Source: JBELHO01 sp042091375 (GTDB lineage Bacteria > Pseudomonadota > Gammaproteobacteria > Enterobacterales > Alteromonadaceae). Taken from it: 9,749 nt of DNA. Position 1 is the first letter of the stretch. Each line of letters opens with the position of its first letter. The stretch lies in NCBI GenBank assembly GCA_042091375.1, contig JBELHO010000081.1, positions 1 through 9,749 on the forward strand, given 5' to 3'. Shown in pieces: positions 5,120-9,749 of the stretch. The position numbers and the translations under genes are program-made. Under the pieces are notes generated by a model that saw nothing but the letters and a program-made list of their open reading frames with translations, searched no databases and was not told the origin of the DNA.

Positions 5120-7180
5120 GTGAAGGAATATCTAATACACAAAGACACTTTTTTTTGTACTAAATCGAATTCTTTGAAACATGTAGTTGGCAATGAAACG
5201 AACGAGATCATCCTTGATAATCTAGAGTCAAAAATATTACTGTATTTCGTCAAACGCGCCGGAGAAGTTGTTTCCAAAGATGAATTGATGGAAATATGGA
5301 ATGCACAATATGTTATGGAGCACTCCTTAACGAGAGTCATCTCAACTTTGCGAAAAAAGCTAGAAAATTTAAATGACCTAGCTTCCCTGATCAAAACTAT
5401 CCCCAGAGAAGGCTACCAGTTCAATGGTAGCGCCATTATTGACAATGCGATTGAGCCAGATAAAACGGATCAAAAAGCAGACACCCAAGTGATTGCCTTA
5501 CCGAGTAAATCGATAAACAAAATGTTGGTTTTTTCTGTATTGGGACTGATCATTTTACTTATAGTGATCAGCCTTAAATCGTCAAAAGATGTTCAACTTA
5601 TTCCTGATTTAAAACCTTATGTATATGAAATAGTTGATAACTCTGTTTTAAAGGAAGACGTCAGTATGAATCCTGACGGCGAAACCCTTGTTTATTCATC
5701 TAAATTGCTAACAGGAAATTGGTCATTAAAAATTGTATCGTCAAACAGTCAATTCTCTAGAGAATACGCTGAACAGGGATATGATCTCATTGCCCCGACA
5801 TGGCTTGATAACGAGGAGTTGGTATTTGTAATGTCGAACAGTGAACATTGCTCCATAAGAAAGATTAATATCTATAAGACCCCAGAAAATAATGTTGGTA
5901 CCCCGATTAGCAGTTGCAATGTTACAAATCCAAGCCGAGGCCTATCGGTGTTGGATGCAAATACATTATTAGTTTCTGACAGTGACGATATTAGTTTGCC
6001 AAAACAATTGATCACTATAGATATTAACACGGGAAGAAAAGTGGTCGTTCACAATAAAAGCCTAGAAGGTTCAGGTGCTTACCGAGTTTTTACTAGTCCT
6101 AATAAAAAGTTTATTGCCACGCTATCAAGTAAAAATTGGTTTGATACTGACATTCAGGTGTATAAGGCTGATAATCCAACAACAGTCTATTGGCAAAAGA
6201 CAGTAGACTATCCATTGTTTTCAATAGCTTTTGGTGACAACAGTCTGGTATTTAAAGATGAAGTTGGTCGATTTAGGATCATCAGTTATCTTAGTAGCAG
6301 TGAGCAGAGCGAGATTTCTATCCCTCTTGTGATCACCAGACCGGTTTATTCCCCTAGCTATGCAAAAAATGGTTTTTTGTTTACAGAAGGTGATAAATTT
6401 AGTCATAAAATTGTAAGGACGAATTTTGAAAATGGCGAACAAAAAGTGTTAAGTCAGATCGATGGAGTTTCCAGTGGTACGCCAGTGCTTATTGATGGTG
6501 ATAATGTAATGCTTTATTCTTCAAACCAAACTGGCATCAATCAGATATGGAAAAAGAATTTGAAATCTGCAAAGTATGAGCAGATCTCCAATTTTAAATT
6601 ATCCTATTTCATAGAAAAAATTGTAGTAAATGACAGTGAAACAGAAATTGCTATTGAGACCAACAAAGGTATTATTTTAGGTGTTTTCGATATTACTGGA
6701 AAAATAATAGAGCAACAATTTTTGAAAGGAGATTTACCATCTTTTTGGCAAGGAAATTTGTTATATACGCTGAAAAACAAAGGTGAAAGTGTTGTCTATC
6801 AATACCACAAGGAAAGCAAGCAGAGCATCGTTCTAATAACAAATGGTGCCTACAAAACAGTAATTGACCAAGGCAATTTATTCTATTCTAAGTACCATGT
6901 TAGTGGCATTTGGCAATACAATGCCTCAGCTGAGGACAAATTAATACACCACGAGCCATCTGCTTATATTGGGGAAGACTGGGATGTTTTTGATAATTAC
7001 CTGTATATTCGAAATCCAAACGATAGCATAAGTAAAGTAGCTGTCATTGAAAACAATGATAAGTTAGATACAGCACTGCACAACCTTTGCCGAAGAATAA
7101 ATATAGTTGCCAATGACGTTTGTCTCTCCAGCAAAGGCGAGAGTTCAGTGAATCGACTTTTGCGATATAACTATAACTGA
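5120..7180 (+). CDS. CadC/ToxR-like membrane transcription regulator with periplasmic beta-propeller
   Basis: A 686-aa protein. Residues about 1-106 are an OmpR-type winged helix without a receiver domain: NLESKILLYFVKRAGEVVSKDEL, then the recognition-helix region HSLTRVISTLRKKLE and the wing TIPREGYQF (94-101). A linker leads to one membrane helix at 135-152 (MLVFSVLGLIILLIVISL). Residues about 160-686 are periplasmic with repeated propeller-like blades, such as GETLVYSSKLLTGNWSLKIV and NVMLYSSNQTGINQIW, close to TolB/PD40 repeats. Cysteine pairs around residues 244/262 and near the C-terminus may be disulfides. Such one-component regulators bind DNA from the membrane and sense envelope signals. 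It is divergent from the peptide operon across a shared control region, so it is its likely regulator. The start is GTG at 5120, since no in-frame ATG precedes the winged helix; GGGG at 5105-5108 is a weak ribosome site. Confidence 0.85.
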   Translation: MKEYLIHKDTFFCTKSNSLKHVVGNETNEIILDNLESKILLYFVKRAGEVVSKDELMEIWNAQYVMEHSLTRVISTLRKKLENLNDLASLIKTIPREGYQFNGSAIIDNAIEPDKTDQKADTQVIALPSKSINKMLVFSVLGLIILLIVISLKSSKDVQLIPDLKPYVYEIVDNSVLKEDVSMNPDGETLVYSSKLLTGNWSLKIVSSNSQFSREYAEQGYDLIAPTWLDNEELVFVMSNSEHCSIRKINIYKTPENNVGTPISSCNVTNPSRGLSVLDANTLLVSDSDDISLPKQLITIDINTGRKVVVHNKSLEGSGAYRVFTSPNKKFIATLSSKNWFDTDIQVYKADNPTTVYWQKTVDYPLFSIAFGDNSLVFKDEVGRFRIISYLSSSEQSEISIPLVITRPVYSPSYAKNGFLFTEGDKFSHKIVRTNFENGEQKVLSQIDGVSSGTPVLIDGDNVMLYSSNQTGINQIWKKNLKSAKYEQISNFKLSYFIEKIVVNDSETEIAIETNKGIILGVFDITGKIIEQQFLKGDLPSFWQGNLLYTLKNKGESVVYQYHKESKQSIVLITNGAYKTVIDQGNLFYSKYHVSGIWQYNASAEDKLIHHEPSAYIGEDWDVFDNYLYIRNPNDSISKVAVIENNDKLDTALHNLCRRINIVANDVCLSSKGESSVNRLLRYNYN

Positions 7181-7182
7181 TA

Positions 7183-7890
7183 TCAATTTTGTGTCTTATA
7201 CATTAGTGCTTTGGGGATCTTAGTTACTAATAGAGGAGCTTCCAAAAAGAAATCAGACTGCTGAGCAGAAATAATGCTAATCATTTTATTGTCTAATTGT
7301 TGTTGGTAACAGAAAAATTTATGACAGAAACTAGCTTTACCCCTACTCGAAGTTATCAATACATCGCTAAAGTCTAATGCTAAGACATCGGACATTTTTT
7401 TCGATGTAGCTTTAACGTATGCTTCTTTTGCCGTCCATAATTGATAAAAATGATGGCAATGAAAATTAATTTGACGCAACTTAGCAATTTCGTTACCACA
7501 AAAATACTCTTCCGCAAGGGCCAAAAAATCGCGCTCTTTTAAAGTTTCAATATCGATACCAATTTTTATTGGCACCTTACTTAAAATAACTATTGCGCAG
7601 TCTGCAGAGTGAGAAATAGACTTGTAATATTTGCTATTGTCATAAATTACTTGATGATAATTAGGGTTTATATATTGATTTACTGTGGCCTTTTGATCAA
7701 TTTGCATCGCCGCGTATCTCAATAAGACTCGGCCCAATAAAAATTGTTTGCGGCTTTTAAGGTTAATAGTAATCTTGAAACGTTGTTGATCTTTTTGATT
7801 GAGAGTTGAATACCAAAAGTCAATATTGTCAACAAACCAGTTTTGCCCAGTATGTGCATAACAAACTATCGTATTGTCTCTATTGTACAA
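7183..7890 (-). CDS. Sfp-type 4'-phosphopantetheinyl transferase
   Basis: A 235-aa enzyme that transfers the phosphopantetheine arm of coenzyme A to a serine of a carrier protein. Family signatures in order: LGRVLLRYA (52-60), the CoA-contacting SISHS (91-95), the magnesium motif IGIDIE (110-115, Asp113/Glu115) and WTAKEAYVK (152-160, Lys155/Glu156). Length is normal for the stand-alone Sfp/EntD group. The start is TTG at 7890: an in-frame TGA two codons upstream excludes a longer form and the next Met is inside the conserved domain (residue 62). The ribosome site is weak. It converges on the regulator gene with only two bases between stop codons and no terminator. No carrier protein, NRPS or PKS gene is in the window. 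It could modify an acyl carrier protein used by the acyltransferase of the peptide operon, or serve an unrelated pathway; the sequence cannot decide. Confidence 0.9.
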   Translation of the reverse strand: MYNRDNTIVCYAHTGQNWFVDNIDFWYSTLNQKDQQRFKITINLKSRKQFLLGRVLLRYAAMQIDQKATVNQYINPNYHQVIYDNSKYYKSISHSADCAIVILSKVPIKIGIDIETLKERDFLALAEEYFCGNEIAKLRQINFHCHHFYQLWTAKEAYVKATSKKMSDVLALDFSDVLITSSRGKASFCHKFFCYQQQLDNKMISIISAQQSDFFLEAPLLVTKIPKALMYKTQN

Positions 7891-7922
7891 GGTTCAATGT
7901 CCAAAAATAGGTTAAACATAAA

Positions 7923-8036
7923 TTAAAAAGCGGCAAATTTAGTCAGTGTCTTAAAACCGTCATTCAGGTGGGTTAATTCTCTTTTAACGTGTTTAGACGG
8001 ATAACTAATACTGGCTTCAATAACTTCAACAGTATT
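7923..8036 (-). pseudogene. Possible C-terminal remnant of a lost gene
   Basis: An open stretch of 37 codons after a stop at 8037-8039, ending with TAA at 7923-7925. The sequence includes VIEASISYPSKHV and ELTHLNDGFKTL and ends TKFAAF. Its mixture of charged and hydrophobic residues looks more like true protein than the translated noncoding DNA around it. It has no start codon or ribosome site of its own. I could not assign a family, and chance is a real alternative. Confidence 0.2.
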
Positions 8037-8211
8037 TTATATCGGAATATCAGTTCACTTTTTTTTAAAGCTAAATTGTTGTTAACGATAAATTTATTGG
8101 ATAAGCAAGTCAAGCAACAGGTAAGAGTACAACAAAGCGTATGTCTCTTTATATTGTGTTAAACAACTGATGAAGCAAGCTTATTCAACTGTGATATGGT
8201 TAGCCAACTCA

Positions 8212-8228
8212 GCTTAACAGTGTTAAGC
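8212..8228. repeat. Perfect 17-bp palindrome
   Basis: GCTTAACA-G-TGTTAAGC, with 8-bp arms and a single central base. Neither strand shows a T-run after it, so it is not a typical terminator, and the one-base centre suits a protein-binding dyad better than an RNA hairpin. It lies in the gene-poor stretch, just beyond the end of the possible small peptide gene. Confidence 0.4.
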
Positions 8229-8236
8229 CAAGTAAT

Positions 8237-8362
8237 TTAGTTATTGAGCCCATCAGCATGAAAGTTGGCCATCAGTAGAGACCGCTTTTGCCTAGTATGT
8301 GATAATTGACTTGTTGGTAATAAAAATAAAACTGAGATGAGCAGTAACAAGTTTGTTTTCAA
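8237..8362 (-). CDS. Possible small secreted or membrane peptide (41 aa), unrecognised
   Basis: Starting at TTG 8362, with AGAGGG six bases upstream, a 41-aa frame reads MKTNLLLLISVLFLLPTSQL (with TTG read as Met), then HTRQKRSLLMANFHADGLNN. The first 20 residues are an excellent signal-peptide or membrane segment behind a lysine. The short tail is basic. It could be a true small peptide, or the surviving N-terminus of a decayed secreted protein, since the same frame continues another 24 codons after the stop. No family is recognised; the TTG start and small size keep confidence low. Confidence 0.3.
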   Translation of the reverse strand: MKTNLLLLISVLFLLPTSQLSHTRQKRSLLMANFHADGLNN

Positions 8363-8499
8363 TTCACACCCTCTGATGTGTAGATATTTCTATATATGGT
8401 CAACATAAGAGGTATTGCATTGTTTCCTAACGAACTTTGATAACTGCAATGCGACAATAACTGACTAGAGAAGCTTAAATTCACTTGTTTAAATGCAGT

Positions 8500-9633
8500 C
8501 TATAAATTTAATGCCAGTAAACTATTTTTATAGCTGGTTTGATGCTGTCGATACCACTTACTGAGCAGCCATTTCTCACCTGAGATCACAGGCAAACTTT
8601 GGTGCAATGAAGGTGGCAGTGGCTGCAACTGCTGACTGACATTGTCAAACACAATTAATTGCCCCTGCTGCCCAGCGAGCTTCTGATCAATGCGTGGAAA
8701 ACAGGTTTCCCCGCCTGCTTGTGCTGGACTTAAATAACACAACACAGTACGCACTCTTTGCCCGCCATCTTGCAAAGCAACGGCTGAGCCAGGATCATTG
8801 GGATGAAAAAAATCATAGTGGGGTTTGTACTCATGGCCTTGTTGGTAATACAGCACATTACTCATTTCACCATGGGTTATAGGTAATTTAATCAGCTTGC
8901 TAATGCGCTGTTCAATATCAAGTAAAATCCAATCGTTGGCATTGGGTATTAACTGACTAAATTCATTGGTTCTGACGCTGCTACGTATTTTTTTACCGTC
9001 TTCAGCATTGACTACCATAGAAGGTTCAAGGAATTTACTGGCTCTTAATTTTAACCATGCACATTCAAATGCATTGAGAAAATTATCTGCTATCGCTAAT
9101 GAAATTTGTTTATCTAGGTAATGTAAACTGTGTTGATCGGCTTCAACCCGACCAAAAGCATGTTCATCTAAGATAGGTTTTGAGATCGTTGCTCGGCTTA
9201 AATTTAGCGCGTAAAGCAGTTGCTCAAAACCGGCTAAATCGGCATGCGTTGATAATAATGCTTGCGCGAGATCTACTTTTTGCTGAGCAAAGGCTAAATA
9301 TACACAAGTCATTATTGCCGGTGCTTCTTGCAACTTATACGATTGCAATAGAAATTGATTAAAATCTAGGGTTAACTCCGGGTGAAAGTACAACAACATG
9401 GCCATTTTGTAATTTGCCATAGGAGTATTTTTTTGTGCCAGATGTAACAAATAACCAATGCCTTTATTGGCATCGGTTTGCATTAAAAAATCGACTTTTG
9501 TCAACAACGCTTCGGGTATTTCTTGTGCTAGCAAGGGGACAAACAACGCGTTTAATTTATCGAATTGTTTAAGAGCAAAGTACTTTCGGCATTGTTGCAA
9601 CGATTGTTTTACCTGTTCATCTTGTATCTGCAT
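8500..9633 (-). CDS. 2-oxoglutarate/Fe(II) dioxygenase, prolyl-4-hydroxylase type, with helical N-terminus
   Basis: A 377-aa protein. Residues about 1-150 are helical repeats of Sel1/TPR character (for example ALLTKVDFLMQTDANKGIGYLLHLAQKN). Residues about 175-362 are a P4Hc-type double-stranded beta-helix: the iron ligands are His272 and Asp274 in KPHYDFF and His344 in SLHQSLPVISGEKWLLSKW; Lys354 is the likely 2-oxoglutarate contact. GGET (307-310) and the RTVLCYLSP strand fit the family. Family members hydroxylate proline or other residues in proteins, and the helical part may bind the substrate. ATG at 9633 is preferred over an open extension to 9726, because the added residues are Cys/His-rich and unlike the rest and AAGGT (9647-9651) lies upstream, though at a long spacing. 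It is separated from the peptide operon by other genes and is more likely an independent enzyme. Confidence 0.85.
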   Translation of the reverse strand: MQIQDEQVKQSLQQCRKYFALKQFDKLNALFVPLLAQEIPEALLTKVDFLMQTDANKGIGYLLHLAQKNTPMANYKMAMLLYFHPELTLDFNQFLLQSYKLQEAPAIMTCVYLAFAQQKVDLAQALLSTHADLAGFEQLLYALNLSRATISKPILDEHAFGRVEADQHSLHYLDKQISLAIADNFLNAFECAWLKLRASKFLEPSMVVNAEDGKKIRSSVRTNEFSQLIPNANDWILLDIEQRISKLIKLPITHGEMSNVLYYQQGHEYKPHYDFFHPNDPGSAVALQDGGQRVRTVLCYLSPAQAGGETCFPRIDQKLAGQQGQLIVFDNVSQQLQPLPPSLHQSLPVISGEKWLLSKWYRQHQTSYKNSLLALNL

Positions 9634-9672
9634 AGCTGTAAAAACTACCTTGTTGCACGAATATAAGTGATG

Positions 9673-9699
9673 ATTTGCGTTTCTATACATAACGCAAAT
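9673..9699. promoter_or_regulatory. Perfect inverted repeat upstream of the oxygenase gene
   Basis: ATTTGCGTT (9673-9681) and AACGCAAAT (9691-9699) are perfect 9-bp arms around a 9-bp spacer. Arm centres are 18 bp apart, close to two helical turns, as expected for a dimeric repressor or activator site. It lies 40 to 66 bp upstream of the chosen start of the dioxygenase gene, a suitable place for an operator. The binding protein is unknown, and an RNA hairpin in the leader is possible too. Confidence 0.45.
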
Positions 9700-9749
9700 A
9701 ATTGATACCCAAAGATGATAACACAATTGATTGCGATAATTCAGCCAGT

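Larger units (their letters stand above)
7891..8499. other. 609-bp stretch without a recognised gene
   Basis: No family could be recognised in any frame. It holds a possible small secreted peptide (8237-8362, minus), a coding-like fragment ending at 7923 (minus) and a perfect 17-bp palindrome at 8212-8228. Much of it is AT-rich and interrupted by stops. Its length is unusual beside the tightly packed genes elsewhere in the window, which would fit a decayed gene or a large regulatory region. Confidence 0.5.

Noticed and set aside
5113..6442. Minus-strand open frames at 5113-5394 and 6221-6442
   Set aside because: They are antisense to the regulator gene, with no start signals or recognisable domains.
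8500..9633. The dioxygenase as the hydroxylase of the RiPP pathway
   Set aside because: Hydroxyornithine is known in related lipopeptides, but this gene is separated from the operon by the regulator, the transferase and 609 bp. It has its own dyad and belongs to a helical-repeat/P4H type that looks like an independent enzyme.
8694..9670. Plus-strand open frames at 8694-8882, 9180-9362 and 9458-9670
   Set aside because: All are antisense to the dioxygenase gene or its upstream extension and lack ribosome sites or domains.

Overview
The window looks like a low-GC marine gammaproteobacterium, probably of the Alteromonadales (Colwellia/Thalassotalea-like). I infer this from AT-rich codon use, a ToxR/CadC-type membrane regulator with a beta-propeller sensor, an Sfp-type phosphopantetheinyl transferase and a helical-repeat plus prolyl-4-hydroxylase-type oxygenase. 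The taxonomic call is a low-confidence impression; nothing here fixes the genus.

The main content (1-4764, minus strand) is a compact, translationally coupled operon that I read as a biosynthetic cluster for a ribosomally made, post-translationally modified peptide (RiPP). In transcription order it holds: a 70-aa secreted Cys/Arg peptide (4764-4552); a membrane M50 metallopeptidase with an N-terminal PqqD-like domain (4469-3225); an arginase-family enzyme with an extra N-terminal domain (3225-1963); an LpxL/HtrB-like acyltransferase with a C-terminal winged-helix-like domain (1976-777); a membrane-anchored glutaredoxin-like protein (787-365); and two tandem 46-aa-type precursor peptides (307-167, and 137 running off the left edge). 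The precursors share a LELEIEELE-style leader and an invariant C-terminal segment, TCTRCCIDAD. The three central enzyme genes overlap by 1 to 14 bases.

My working model has four steps. The arginase converts the single core arginine to ornithine, as peptide arginases of the OspR type do. The LpxL-like enzyme then attaches a fatty acyl group, perhaps to the new ornithine amine. The M50 protein handles leader removal or export, and the glutaredoxin manages the three core cysteines outside the cytoplasm. The product would be a lipidated, ornithine-containing, Cys-rich peptide. Homology of the domains is well supported; their order of action and the product are inference. No ABC exporter or immunity gene is visible, but the cluster may continue to the left.

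A 355-bp intergenic region (4765-5119) with dyads and a direct repeat separates the operon from a divergent CadC-like regulator with a periplasmic propeller (5120-7180). Two bases away, convergently, lies an Sfp-type phosphopantetheinyl transferase (7890-7183). It could supply an activated acyl carrier protein to the acyltransferase, although it may simply be a neighbour. A 609-bp stretch (7891-8499) without a recognised gene follows. It holds a possible 41-aa secreted peptide, a possible gene remnant and a perfect palindrome. The right end carries a 2-oxoglutarate/Fe(II) dioxygenase (9633-8500) preceded by a perfect 9-9-9 bp dyad; it is probably unrelated to the peptide operon.
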